DNA from: Botrytis cinerea B05.10
Lineage: Eukaryota; Ascomycota; Leotiomycetes; Helotiales; Sclerotiniaceae
Reading direction: 5' to 3'
Assembly: GCF_000143535.2 (NCBI RefSeq)
Contig: NC_037320.1
Span: 1,612,001-1,676,000 of the forward strand
Length of the DNA: 64,000 nucleotides
Of this stretch, positions 11,715-23,747 are shown piece by piece. The notes under the pieces were generated by a model. That model made no database searches. It saw only the letters and a list, made by a program, of their open reading frames with translations, and was not told the DNA's origin. The translations under genes were made by a program, and so were the position numbers. The number at the start of each line of letters is the position of its first letter. Positions within the stretch are counted from its first letter, which is position 1.

Positions 11715-13768
11715 AGAAGGAGTTTTGGGAGTGGAATTTAGGATCTAAAATGGACTTCAGTGAAGTACGAAATATGGAGTGAATTTGGGCATTACAAATA
11801 TACCACAGCATAGCGAATGGCGTTCAGCATGTTAAATTGGTGTTATACTTTATTGGGTTAGAGGTTTTATGTGTAGAGACCATTTTGGGTCCGATAGACA
11901 TAAGACGAATACCAGGTCTGGATATCTACAATCAGATACCAGTTTTATTTTATTTTGCAAATCTATTTCTAAAAATGGCATTGAAGCTTGAATTACCTAT
12001 GCGTATGATGAAAACCATGGGAGCTCCGAAGGCCAAGTTGTTGGCACGGCACTACTGTGTTGTAGCTTACAAGCGATGAATTAGTGAACTTTAGCTTGAG
12101 GGGTACTCTAAACAATCTCATGTCGTTCCCACCCTCCAATAGATTACCAACCAATTGACTAACTCCAAAGAAAATTTATAACGACAAGAAGCTCTAGCTA
12201 GATGTTTTAATCAACTCATGTTCAACACATGACAATCTTTAGTATCACCCGGGAATTTCACTCCGAGCATTGATTCTATACACGAGACTCATAGTACATC
12301 TGCAATACCGCTACGCCCCCCAAGCATGTCAAAACTGTCAATAATGCCTTAGCACAAGGAGTTCTCCAGAGTGAGGTGCGCGTGGCAAGTTTCAAGTATT
12401 GTTCATCGACAGACCGGCTTCGATGAAGAGGTAGATTCAATCCTTAGATCTGGCCATCAATTGGAAGCTGCTACGCTACGCTACCCCGCCATGTACGTAT
12501 GGTGGTATTGAGATCTTAGATCTCAACAAGCTACATGCTCATTGATATTGGGTATTCGCGGCTATCGTTAATTGATTTGTAAAATGTCAGACTGCTCAGA
12601 CCTTCTTTTTCTTAGTGTAGGTAGGTATATCGTGGCGAGACTGCTCGAGCTGGACTTCAAAGCATCGACAGGGCTAAGTTACGTTGCATCCAAAGTTAGA
12701 TGGTTCCGGAGTGACATGCAGACAAGCTAGTTGGTGAATATCGATACTGCCTTTCCAGATCTGTACCATACGCCTTATTACTTAGTACGCTCGCCATTCG
12801 CGTTGAACATCAGGTCAGAAGATCACCCGCGAGAATCAAGAACTATACCACATTTCGTAGACACAGACGAATTTGCTCGAGTCTTCGGGTGCGAGGAGAT
12901 ATTGTCTTGACTGGAACGTCTGGTCAGAGCGGCTAGCACGGGGGGGGGGAGGCGGGGGAAAGAACCACGGAATCGGAATTCCGATGGGCAACGGTAAATA
13001 ACGGTAGCTGAGTGGGTAAGATCAAGGCGGCTTAACCATGTTCTTTCCTGGTCTAGATGGAAGCTGGCACGCTACTTGCCGATTTCTACATTTCACAATA
13101 TCGACTTTCGAGGGTTGTTCAAGCCTTGCTCTTCGTCTTCGAGTCAGTACACAACAAATTGCATGGAGGAATCGACATTAATGTCAGATCAGGTTGTAAA
13201 ATCACTCATTTCATAACATCGCCGGCACTTTCCACACTTAGTGTTATGTTCCCCTTTCCCTTGCTGGTTAGGTTGGTAAGATTGATGAACAAAATGGTGA
13301 AGATTTTCTTACTCATCGACCTGGGTATGAGGGTATCCAACATCAGGGGTGTGGACAGGCGTATGCACTGCAACAGCTTTTCCCCCGCGGCTACCCAGTA
13401 CAAGGATTTTAGATTACACGTTGTTGTCGATTTTAAGGTTACATCTCATGGAACCCATCTTGGTTCGCTTCCATCCATAGCAAGCATGGCGACGAGCATG
13501 GTTACAAATCCCCAAACATTTCAGGACAGGCCAACATGGGTTACTCACTCGGACGGATCTCGAGACTAGCAGTATCGTCAAGAAAGCCTTACCGGAAGCC
13601 ACCAATGGTACTATGTATCCTGGGGTATTGCTCCGTACACTACAGCCCTTAACGCAACAGGGATTCAACAAAAGATAGCGGTGCCTCTCCAAAGCCTCTT
13701 CCCGCTGGCACTAATAAGTAGGGTTGATGTCTGGGAAAAGATTGACGGCTTGTAAAAGCCTCCTTATA

Positions 13769-13839
13769 TGGAGTTTGTGTGGAGTTTGTGTGGAGTTTAC
13801 ATGGAGTTTATATGGAATTTGGTCTACATGGAGTCGACA
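13769..13839. repeat. 11-bp tandem repeat
   Basis: Four adjacent 11-bp units (TGGAGTTTGTG twice, then TGGAGTTTACA and TGGAGTTTATA) are followed by a 16-bp diverged unit and TGGAGTCGACA. Copies differ mainly in their last four bases. Confidence 0.8.
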
Positions 13840-15982
13840 TGAGCACTCCACACTCACTGTATAATCCAGAATACTGATTAGGCAACCTCTTTTTGCCAAA
13901 TGTGCCCTGTCTAATTGGTCTGCTCAGATGGGTCTTTGTAGGACCCGCTAAAACGTCCTGATCGCATGTGGAGTTGGAGGCTTCAAAGCCTGTATTTTAT
14001 GGGTATGAACCGTTTAATTACTTTGGTGTCTCGTAGCCTACGATTGATTAACAAATATTGGAATGGGGCGAGACCTTGGACTTTGATCTCGTCCAAGTCT
14101 CGGTCTGTTATCGTTTTCTTTCCTAACCAGTTTCAGCAGACCGTGAAGAAAAATCATGTTAAACTAAATCGAATCATGGTGTGAATATTCAAACGAGTAA
14201 AGATCTCTCTTTACCAACCCCTATTTAGATTTGCGGTCGCTTCGTATGCTTCCTGCTGACCTATTATGGCCCATCTCTCACCCATAGTTTGGCAGAATCG
14301 ACCTGTTTGTTGAACTAACGCATGCGAAGAGAAAAAATGTCTGTTGCCAATGCTATCTAGCACTTGGTCAGATACAGCGGCATTCCGTCGCAATACCAAG
14401 CATTCAGAGATTTCTAAGAAAAAAATAACCTTAATGAAACTCCCGGGTCAACGTCAGCCACCCACAGCGTTGTGGATCAGCACAAGGAAGAAAAGGATCT
14501 GACAACAGCGGACAGGTCGGCGTGTTGGCATGCAGCAGCCAGATGAGCCCCCAAACAATTAAATCTTTGACCGAAGGATCGTAAGCCGACAAGGGACTGT
14601 TTGACATTTGAGGGAAGCACTTTGTTCTCGAACAAGACAAATGGCGAGGATGAGGATGAGGGATGCGAGGGCGAGGCGAGGTAAGTCCCGAAGAGGAAGT
14701 TCGGGGCGCTACATGTCGTGCTCACATCAGCGATGCTATATTGCTTAGCACCATCGACTGTGTCGAAGAAGTCTGAGGGATCGACGACTTTTCCTTCCAC
14801 ATTTGGCGGCTAGGCCTGAAAAATTTACAATCACGAGATTGGATCTTGCCAGTACTTGCCATGTGCAAACGCAAACCGGGCATTCGCTTGTCTCTCGTGC
14901 GACAAGCATAATCCTCTATCTCACTCGATGGGATACGATTTCTCAGTCTAACTTTCTGCTTTCAGAGAGACTAACAACCACGCCAAAGAAGAGGTTAGTT
15001 TGGGTAAGTGTATGGAGCGGCGCGTTGTGCCGTGTCCGTTGCATGACGAGAGAGAAGATAATGATACCTCATATCCGCAAGGCTGAATCTGAAGATCGGC
15101 AGTGAGAGGATAGCCATCTGATTGGTGTATTTTTACGAAGTGCATAAGTATTTCTTGGATAGCTCTTAGCAGCTATAGTTAGCACATGCGATAAATACAA
15201 ATCGTACGAGCTGGATCGGACTCGGGGAAGTGCTAAGAATGAGGAGTGAGATTGGAGCGCAGGAAAACTAGACGTTGCGTGCGCATGGCAAAAACAACCA
15301 TGCGCGGCTGCAGATTTCGCCTTGAATACCCGCTGGATCCTCGTAGAGACCGAGTGGGAAGATGCAAAGACGTGTGTGCTGACGTTGGCTGTTGGTTTCT
15401 TCTAGAGCGCGGTCGATGTATCGAACGAAACGTCTTAGTGCTAAATGGAGCTTTAAGTGGATGTGAGAGAACCCTGGCAGACCCGATAGCAGAACAGCGG
15501 TGGGCGGTTAAACTCTCCATTCTGTTCCTGCTGCACTCTGTCTTCAAATAAAAATCACATTTCGTAGGTAAGATATGGCTTCTGCTGTGCAAGCATACGA
15601 ATACAGTGAGAAATGGATATTCTACCTACGTGAGCAAGTGAGACAGTCAACAGACGGGTATCTGTATCTCATCTCCGTTGTCGAGTGAAATAAATGTCCG
15701 AGTAGATGTTGAGATACTTGGTTCATCTGTTTGATTCAGGAGACGCATACGGGGAAGAAGAAATTAAGGAACAATTGCGGGAGCCCACATGCAGACGAGA
15801 AAGCTCTCAATGTATATATCTGAGGTAAGATGCATACGTAGTAGGTATGTGTATGTGGAGGAGAAACTGCAGCTGAGAAATGCGGCGCAGGAGAATTCTC
15901 TTTTATCGATGCATGCGTTATCCCATCGATTTGTCGATGTTTCATTTCTGTTTTTCTGTTTTTCTGTCTTTCTGTCGTGTAA

Positions 15983-16004
15983 TTTTTTTTTTTTTTTTTT
16001 TTTT
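15983..16004. repeat. Poly-T run (T22)
   Basis: Twenty-two consecutive T on the plus strand, preceded by a TTTCTG-type imperfect repeat from about 15945. It could equally be the A-tail end of a retroposed sequence on the minus strand, but no element body or target-site duplication was recognised. Confidence 0.8.
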
Positions 16005-16868
16005 GGTTTTGCCATGTTTACATCTAGAGGAAGGTGAGTTGGGAGTGTTCTACTTTCTATCGGTAGTTCTCATCTATTGTGGTACTGGGCTTCTTTTTTA
16101 CAAGAGTTGGGAGATTAAGTTTACGATTGTGTGTGGTTTACGTGTTGGGATTAGGAGTTTCAATCGTACGAATTGTAGACGGAAAATGTGCGATTCTTGA
16201 GCTGCTGAGTTGAGTTTACTGCTGCATAGCTTGATGGAATCCATCTCATAGCTTGAATAGGTTTGATAGATGGAACCGACATCAAAGATCGAATCGGTCT
16301 TCCCTCCTAACAACATCCGTGGAATCAAATTCTTTCCCAACACTCAAGCTCTCAAAACAGACAAACAAACCACCGTCACAGATTTACAGTACTGAAACCT
16401 GCGGGACGCCAGACACTTTCAAATCTAAACGGCAGTCCGATTCTCGATTCTCGAAAGTTCTGATGGAGATGAACATCGGTGTCTCCTGTCTCGACTCCAT
16501 TCTTGCCTGATCTCTCGACAATGAACACGGATCGTTAAACATGTCGACAGAAGTAATGCATCGCATAGGTAATGTGTTCCGAAAATTGGTGCGTATATCT
16601 TTATCCAAAATCTATCGGGTTAGAATAAGATGCTCCGAACTAGATGAGAAGCGAAATCTTCTAACGAGGTTCCGACAACTGGCGTGGGAATAGCACTTCG
16701 TGGCTTGGAAGTCCGTAGAGGTCATCTAGCACCGAGGCCTTTCATTCGACAAACAATTGTGCTCTGTCGAAGCCAGACGCTCTCATATGATTTGGCGGAG
16801 AAGTTGTGCCTTACTAACTGAGAGTTTGAAAGTAATTTAAGTCATTCGTCTCCTTCGTCTCTTATAAG

Positions 16869-16889
16869 TATATATATATATATATATAT
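16869..16889. repeat. TA dinucleotide microsatellite
   Basis: About ten TA units in the downstream flank of the CorA-like gene, which ends at 17104 on the minus strand. Confidence 0.8.
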
Positions 16890-17103
16890 CGATTTTGAAA
16901 AAAATAAATGATAACTATGATACATGCAGTATGTCAAATATGATTCCATCGCATAGCTGAAACTGACGGGAAAAGAGCCACGCCCAGATTTCGTTTGATC
17001 CAACCTTTATGATACAACCCATATAAATTCCATTATTCCCATCCCAAAATTTGCCCCTAGATGAACCTCATATACCCAAGTCATGCCATAAATCAAATCC
17101 TCA

Positions 17104-18887
17104 TTACTCATCATCCATTTCGTCATCATCTTTACCACTAATTGTTCCTTCACCCCCAGCTTTAACTTTTTTTCTCTCAAAGCCCCTCAGAAAACTGACA
17201 AAGATATGCCTAGATTTCTTTCCTAAGATCTTCGTCCATATATCTAGGGTCTCTGTTACCCACATCAACAACTTGCTGAAGAAGAACAAGCAAACAAATG
17301 ACGCAGATACCACTACCGCAAACCCAACCCAGTAATCATACAGCGAATACTTGCCTTCAATATCGCTAAGCTCGGTAGAGAAATAAGACGTCATAAGTGA
17401 TACGGGAAGGAAAAGCACCGATAGTTTGGCGAGTAGAGTAGCCGAACGATTAAGGCGGGCAGTTGCTTGTGAGTCTTTTTGGGAATTAATGCTGAAAAAC
17501 TTAAGATGTGTTAGCTTACTCGCGGTCGATTAGCGACAGCAAAGGGAAATCTTACGGTGGTACTGAGTGCATCTTTCTCGGCTAGAAATTCACCAGTTTC
17601 GTTCAGAATTAACAATTTTAAGCGATCGCCGAGTCTCTCGAATCTTTGTCTCGCAGAAGCAGCCAACTTGACTCCGTTTCTCCCACTTTGAGTCATGAAT
17701 GAGCCGTCAGGTGTGTCGGCTTCCCACGTACTAGAGTTCTTGGGTTCCAAAATCCTGGTTATGAGGTTATGGTAGCCGTTGTATAAATGCTGCATCCGAC
17801 GAATTCTCTTGCTAAGGAAGTGAAGATGGGGGATGATTCTTATGTCTGGACCTTTGTTGGACTTTCTTGTCATGTCTTCGAATATAGAGGTCTCCAACTC
17901 TTTCAAACTTCCCCTAAAAAAAGCCACTGTTTTGTAGACAGCTCGCCAATCATCAAATAGATAATAGAAAAGGTTGCTTGCTCCTTCTGTACCGCTATTC
18001 GCCTGCGCCGTATTCAAATCCAGGACTTGTCGGACAGACTGCATAGATATTGGATCTGCTGCCTCGTGGCCCGATTTAGAAAGTTGGCCTAAAACGCTTA
18101 GGGTATTTCCGCGCAGTGATTTGAGATCCTTCTTCGTCGGCTTAATTGGTCCTGTATCTTCATGCACAGCTATAACTGTATTGTCGTCGCAAAGTATAAG
18201 CCAAGACCAGAGCCTGCATGGGACTCTGTCTTCGAATAGATTTTGAACTGTTGGATTGTCCTTTTCCTTCATCGGTGGATCAATATCATGCATCCAATTC
18301 GCGCCAATGCACATGAAACGTGCCCCTACATCAACGGACTGGTAGTTGATCATTTGCTGTGCAATGGTATAATGGCTCGTGGTTGCCGCGGGAGCTGTAT
18401 GTGCTCTGGGCATATTCATACTCGCTCTGCCCGTTTCAATATCGTCCTTTTCAAATAATTTCTCTTTGTAACTGATTCGATGATCTTTACTGCTCGTATT
18501 TTTCGGTGGCAGAGTTTTGATAATAGCCAGAAGCCTGGGAGAAAACCCATACCGATGTGCAAGAACATCTATTATATCGGTCTGTCGGTTTGGGCCCCAG
18601 ATATTGCTATCGCATGTTAGCAAACACTCTTGGAAATTTAATACCACTACTTACATCCATCGTACAGGAGGTCGATCGCGCTCGGCTTGCGTGGAAGGTT
18701 CATCTAGGAGCCTTTTCACTTGGTTTGCGTTCAGATCAAAAGCTATCCGAGCCTCGAGTTTGCCAAACTCGACAACAAAGTTACGGGTATTCTCATCCCC
18801 GGCTCGATCGAGGCTGTCTTCATATATAACTTGTTGGTCGAAGTCCGCAAATGTTCCGTTTTTCTCCATGTTGTATAGGCGTCGCAT
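17104..18887 (-). CDS. CorA-like Mg2+ transporter-family membrane protein (fungal type)
   Basis: Three exons on the minus strand, 18887-18655, 18606-17556 and 17499-17104, give 559 aa. Intron 1 (48 nt, TGCTAAC branch) joins PPVRW to INIWGPNRQ, a junction typical of the fungal family. Intron 2 (56 nt) needs an AAG acceptor to keep frame and joins STT to FFSINSQKDS. The first ~430 residues are a soluble, partly helical domain. Two transmembrane segments follow near the C-terminus: LLAKLSVLFLPVSLMTSYF and, after a short loop, YWVGFAVVVSASFVCLFFF. The loop lacks the GMN selectivity motif of true CorA/Mrs2 channels, so ion transport is inferred only from superfamily placement. The start could also be the in-frame ATG at 18869 (MEKNGTF), which has a better context. 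Confidence 0.82.
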
Positions 18888-19411
18888 GCATACTCTGCTG
18901 GAAAATGAAGATTAAAATCATGATGGGCAAACCTCATGAGTTTATATGTGTAGGCTGTGCTGTGCTGTGCTGTGAATGCTGCCGTCGAGAGGCGCACAAG
19001 GCTGATTTTGGAGCTGTGAAACAAGAGGGGAACCTGTTCGAGGTAGTATTCTGATGTATTCTTGCTGAATGACTGGCTATCGTTTAGCGGCACAGGTTTG
19101 GGCGTTTTCGTCCCCTGTTGGCGCTTATCTATTTACTATCAGTTCCCAGTATTTACCTCGAGGCTTTTGGCCAGTCACGCGAGGACATCAGCAGGGGAAA
19201 ATTCGCAGCAACATAATTTCTTGTTGGTGTTTCTCTTCAAACTTATTTTCTCAATTGGCATCACATAATAGGTTACCACGACAGTGGTTCCGAGAAGGGA
19301 AACGCTTTTCGTTGATGTTTGGTGGTGTCAGTGTACCACTATTTGAGTGCAACGTTCTTCCTATCTATCAACGATAGCAACGCTTGTTACTTCACACCTT
19401 AAAACGTCAAA
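18888..19411. other. Short divergent intergenic region
   Basis: This 524 bp separates the CorA-like gene (minus) from the acetyltransferase (plus) and should hold both promoters. A CTGTG-type repeat occurs near 18955-18975. No gene is seen. Confidence 0.5.
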
Positions 19412-19990
19412 ATGGCCTACGAAATCATACATATATCCAGTGAAGATCTTGTGCGGGCCTATGTCGGAAAGTACAAAGAGTTCAGGCTTCTATCTCTGCA
19501 AGTCGCACCTGAAGCTTTTGCATCCAGTTACTCTAGAGAAGCCGCGTTCCCAGACGAAGTATGGTACGAACGTCTTGCAAATCCACACGCAGCTACATAT
19601 TTTGCGCTTGAAAATTCTAAAATCATCGGTACTGTTTCAGTCCTTGGTCCATTGATTTATGGTCCGGAAGACATGACGGTCCTTGGAAACCCATGGCAAG
19701 CGATTGGTGATAAAACATCCAACATACAAGCAATGGGCCATTACCGAATGAACGGAGTGTTTACTCTACCAGATGTTCGTGGGCAAGGAGTCGGCAAAGC
19801 ACTTGTTGAAGCAGCCTTAAAATATGCAGGAGGTCAAGCAGCGGTACAGGGCAAAGCGTTTGTATGCAGTATTGTAGTAGAGTCCGATAATGCTGGAGCT
19901 CAGCGATTGTATGAAAGGTGTGGTTTTGTGGCCATGAAAGAGGTGCCGAATGGAGAGACGTCCGTCATACTCATGAAAATACCAGGCTAG
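19412..19990 (+). CDS. GNAT-family N-acetyltransferase
   Basis: Single-exon gene, 192 aa, starting in TCAAAATGG context. It should transfer an acetyl group from acetyl-CoA to an amine; the acceptor is unknown. The GNAT fold is shown by motif A, DVRGQGVGKALVEAAL (residues 121-136, the R/QxxGxG/A pyrophosphate loop), preceded by the strand MNGVFTLP, and by motif B, SDNAGAQRLYERCGF (158-172). Residues 20-60 look like the usual substrate-side helices. The length is normal for a stand-alone small-molecule GNAT. It resembles fungal GNATs of uncharacterised substrate; nothing nearby suggests a pathway. Confidence 0.88.
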   Translation: MAYEIIHISSEDLVRAYVGKYKEFRLLSLQVAPEAFASSYSREAAFPDEVWYERLANPHAATYFALENSKIIGTVSVLGPLIYGPEDMTVLGNPWQAIGDKTSNIQAMGHYRMNGVFTLPDVRGQGVGKALVEAALKYAGGQAAVQGKAFVCSIVVESDNAGAQRLYERCGFVAMKEVPNGETSVILMKIPG

Positions 19991-20494
19991 AGGTCATGGA
20001 TTTAGCATTCTGGTCTTCCTCCATACAGATACCTGCAAGGCTTAGATGACTGCAGAATTTCCAAGTAGCTGGTTGGCATTGAATATAACATTATTACGAT
20101 ATACTTTGACTCATCTAAGCACCCCAAAGTTGTTGCTTCCCACTCAGCTCCCATATGTTGTAATGATATCATACAAACATATAGATTTATATACTCTGTC
20201 GGTATCCTATAATGATCTTATTCTGATGCAGGAAGCACCTTGAGGAAGTCAGGGCATGGCAGAGAGGGATCACAAAGGTTGTTCATTTGTGTCTACAGCT
20301 AGTGACAATCCATATAACAGATTAGGTTCAATTAAAACGTTTGTAAATTTAAGATTGAATTTCTACTGGTATCATATCCATGCATCCTCCAACGCCAATA
20401 CCTAGAAACAAGAGCAGAGATCCGCCATACCATGCCGCTTAATCCATTTTTCAAAACCCATCATGCATATACCATCCGTTTTTTACCCAGTATT
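19991..20494. other. Convergent intergenic region
   Basis: About 500 bp between the 3' ends of the acetyltransferase (plus) and HSP78 (minus). AT-rich, presumably 3' UTRs. Nothing else is seen. Confidence 0.5.
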
Positions 20495-23160
20495 TTACAC
20501 TTCCACGGCTCCAGTGCTCTCAATAGCTAATCCATCCTTTTCGGTATTAAGCTTCACCACCGCATTTTCGCCAGTCTTCAATTCACCCCTAATGATCTTA
20601 TCAGCCAGTCCATTGCCAATCTCCTTGGAGATGAGTCGGTTGAGCGGGCGAGCTCCAAATTTAGGATCGTATCCTCTATCAGCCAGCCATTGTCGCACTT
20701 CTTGATCTACTTCAAGTGTGATTCGTCGATCGTCTAGCCTCTTCTGGAGTTCCAAGAGTCGGATATCGACAATATCTCGAAGAGCCTCGTTAGAGAGACG
20801 CTTGAATATTATAAATTCGTCGATGCGGTTGAGAAATTCAGGAGCATCTGTGAATATTGTTAGTTATAGTGAAAAATTATGTCGCATAGGGGGCTAGGTA
20901 AACTTACAATTGTGCTGCACAACATCCATTACAGCGTTGCGAACAGAAGGTGCAATGTCGCCATTTGTTTCCTCTTTATATGGATGCGAGGGATTGAGGC
21001 CAACGAGAATATCTGCGCCCAAATTGGAGGTAAAGACAATTAGAGTGTTGCGGAAATCAACTTTGTGACCTTGACTATCCGTTAAAAACCCTTCGTCCAA
21101 TACTTGCAAAAGGAGAGCGGAAATATCTCGGTGAGCCTTTTCAAATTCGTCGAATAGAAGAACTGCATAAGGTTTTCTTCTGACAGCTTCAGTGAGTTGT
21201 CCAGCATCATCATATCCAACATATCCGGCGGGACTACCAATCAGACGAGAAATCGTTTGCTTTTCTTGGAATTCGCCCATGTCAAAACGAACAACAGCTG
21301 ATTCAGTCGAGAACAAAAAGTTTGCCATCTTTTTGCAAAGTTCAGTCTTTCCCACACCTGTCGGACCGAGGAAGAAAAACGATGCAAGTGGTCTATTTTC
21401 GCCGTTCAAGCCTGCTCGTTGCATTCGAACTGCATTTGCAACCGATCTGAGAGCCTCATCTTGACCACGAACGGACTGTCTCAAAGTATCTTCCATATGA
21501 ATAAGCTTCTCAGCATGCCCCGAAGTTAACTTTGTAACAGGAATACCAGTGACACGTGATACAACAGCCGCAATGTCGTCGGCAGTCATAGCATCGTGAA
21601 TTAAAGTACGTCCAGAAGAAGGGCCTGTCTCTCCGTCTTTGGGTAACTTTGCTTCTAATGATGGGATGACGGAATATCTTAGCTCTCCAGCGCGACCAAA
21701 ATTGTTTTCGCGCTGTGCCTGATCGAGTTCAACGCGAGCTTTCTCGAGGTCCTCTTTTGTCTTCTTGATGGCATCAATTTCAGACCTCTCTGCCTCCCAC
21801 TTCTCTGTTAACAATTTTGCTTCCTCTTGACACTCTTTCAGATTATTTTCGAGCTTTTCACGTCGTTCTTTGCTGGCGATATCTGTCTCCTTTCTAAGAC
21901 TCTCGAGCTCTATCTGGAGCGTCATAATCTTTTGGTCAAGCTGCATAATATCGTCTGGCTTGCTTTCTTGCTGTAACCTCAGACCACTTGCAGCTTCATC
22001 CATGAGGTCAATTGCTTTGTCGGGTAAGAAGCGATCTGTGATGTAACGATTGCTATAGGTGGCAGCAGCAACCAGAGCCCCATCTGTAATGCGAACTCCA
22101 TGGTGCACTTCATACTTTTCCTTGATGCCTCTTAGAATGCTGATTGTGTCCTGAATGGTCGGCTCGTTGACTTGAATAGGCTGAAAGCGCCTTGCCAAAG
22201 CGACATCCTTCTCGATTAGTCGATACTCATTGAGTGTGGTTGCCCCGCAGCATTGCAGTTCACCTCGAGACAGTGCAGGTTTTAACAGATTACTTGCATC
22301 AATACTTCCTTCGGCCTTCCCTAATCCTAATAGCGTGTGCAATTCATCCACAAATAGAATCACGCCGCCATGAGCTTCTTGGACCTGGGAGTTGTTAGAA
22401 CAATTTCAAGCATTTACAAATTTCAAGCAAAAAATGGTACGTCTTGCACAGTGTGCAATTTTGCATTGTGAGCAGGTCTAACTATGAGGCCTATACCAAC
22501 AGCTTGTTTGTGTCTCAAGCGTACCACTTGGTTGTGCGTACTTGAGAAACACAACAAAGTGACTATATCTACTGGCAAGCTACCACCGCGATGAAAATGA
22601 ATACCCACCTCTTTCAAGACCGACTTCAATCGTTCCTCAAAATCACCACGAAACTTCGCCCCAGCAATAAGTTGTCCAAGATCCAGCGAAATCACTTTCT
22701 TGTCTTTCACACTCTCTGGCACATCGCCTCTGACTATTCGTTGTGCCAAACCCTCCAATATAGCTGTCTTTCCCGTTCCTGCACTCCCAATCAATACCGG
22801 ATTGTTCTTCGTTCGCCGCGATAGTACTTGTATAGTTCTGTTAATTTCCGGATCTCTTCCAATGACCGGATCTAGTTTCCCCTCCTTTGCCCGCGCAGTC
22901 AAATCAACACCATATTGTTCTAGGGCAGACTTTTGCTCTTCACCACTCATGTCCATGCGATGCGTACCGCCTGGAGGGTGTGGACGTCCGCTTGCATATG
23001 TGCGAAACGCAGTAAGAGGGGCGATGTTTCTATGAGTAAATGCATGGCTGCTATGCAAGGGGGGTTGAGTCAGTGGCCGTCCTATTCGGACTTGTAGAGG
23101 AGCTCTTCTGAAAAGTCGAGAAGAGCTCTCAATCTGTCGTAACGCTTTGATATTTCTCAT
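20495..23160 (-). CDS. HSP78: Mitochondrial ClpB-type disaggregase Hsp78
   Basis: AAA+ chaperone of the mitochondrial matrix that, with mtHsp70, resolubilises aggregated proteins. Three exons on the minus strand, 23160-22609, 22384-20908 and 20847-20495, give 793 aa, the size expected for Hsp78. Intron 1 is 224 nt (GTGGGT donor); intron 2 is 60 nt. Residues 1-55 are Arg/Ser-rich without acids, a matrix presequence ending near AFRTYASG. Like Hsp78, it lacks the ClpB N-domain and enters the first AAA module directly ([23 protein letters not shown]). Walker A1 is GSAGTGKT (125-132), Walker B1 ILFVDE (193-198), the middle coiled-coil domain ~330-430, and Walker A2 GPTGVGKT (524-531). The tail ends with [12 protein letters not shown], the D2 sensor-2 region. 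It is divergent from eEF1B-alpha, with a candidate heat-shock element upstream. Confidence 0.95.
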
Positions 23161-23747
23161 GATCGTGAAGTTTTGATGTCGTAAGTTTTAAAGAAAGAAA
23201 GGAAAAAGAAAAGAGGGATTCGAATAATATCAATGGGCATATCATGAGCGAAGGACAAAATATATATACATTTATTAAGAAATTCTATCTAGAATAGTCT
23301 CGAGCATTCTGAACGGACCGTGGAAGCTTCCCGCGATCTCCCCTCCTCCCCCACTAGCGCACCAGCACCACCATATCTCGACGGGAGCTTAGGTAAGCAG
23401 TCTTCTTTCGTGCCTTATAATTTGACGGCAACCATTGGGCATGGAGGACCAAGCCTGATCCCGCCCCGCCACTAAGAGTGTCTCTCGATTGTATCTACGC
23501 TCTACGGTAATTAATTTCGCTTTAAGCGATTGCAGACAATGCCTGAGCCAATCAAATTTTCACACTGTGGAAGTGGAAAGCAGCCGAAGCACCATTTTTG
23601 AAGTTCCATCTTCTACAAATTTGACTCACCCCACCACTCCTCATCACAATCAACATCACCAATTTGTTTGTTTTCCTCCTTTCTTAAAAGATCAGAAAAT
23701 TCTTCACCTCCAATATCAAGAAAGAAGATACCTTCAATTTTTCACAA
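23161..23747. promoter_or_regulatory. Divergent promoter region of HSP78 and eEF1B-alpha
   Basis: This 587 bp separates the two start codons. On the HSP78 side a TATATA run lies near 23260-23268, with GAA/TTC units at 23277-23335. A C-rich CCCCT-type (stress-element-like) run is at about 23340-23352. On the eEF1B side the leader is CT- and A-rich, typical of highly expressed fungal genes. Confidence 0.5.
23323..23330. promoter_or_regulatory. Candidate heat-shock element core (GAAgcTTC)
   Basis: GAA and TTC are separated by two bases, 163 bp upstream of the HSP78 ATG. Looser units flank it (TTCTGAA at 23307-23313; AGAA...TCT...GAA at 23278-23294). An Hsf1 site normally needs three nGAAn units; the third is imperfect here. 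Confidence 0.4.

Larger units (their letters stand above)
11715..17103. other. 5.4-kb gene-poor interval
   Basis: I see no supportable gene here. Frames at 13057-13569 (plus, 170 codons) and 14477-14800 (minus, 107 codons, no ATG start) lack family signatures and convincing splicing. The interval contains an 11-bp tandem repeat at 13769-13839, a T22 run at 15983-16004 and a TA dinucleotide run at 16869-16889. No transposase, reverse transcriptase or terminal repeats were seen. Confidence 0.5.

Noticed and set aside
13057..13569. 170-codon plus-strand open frame in the gene desert
   Set aside because: Composition looks random, no family motif, no supportive splicing; chance frame.
14477..14800. 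107-codon minus-strand frame beginning EGKVVDPSDFFDTVDGAK
   Set aside because: The start is GTG, with no ATG or good upstream exon. The first 25 residues look protein-like but the rest does not; could be a relic at most.
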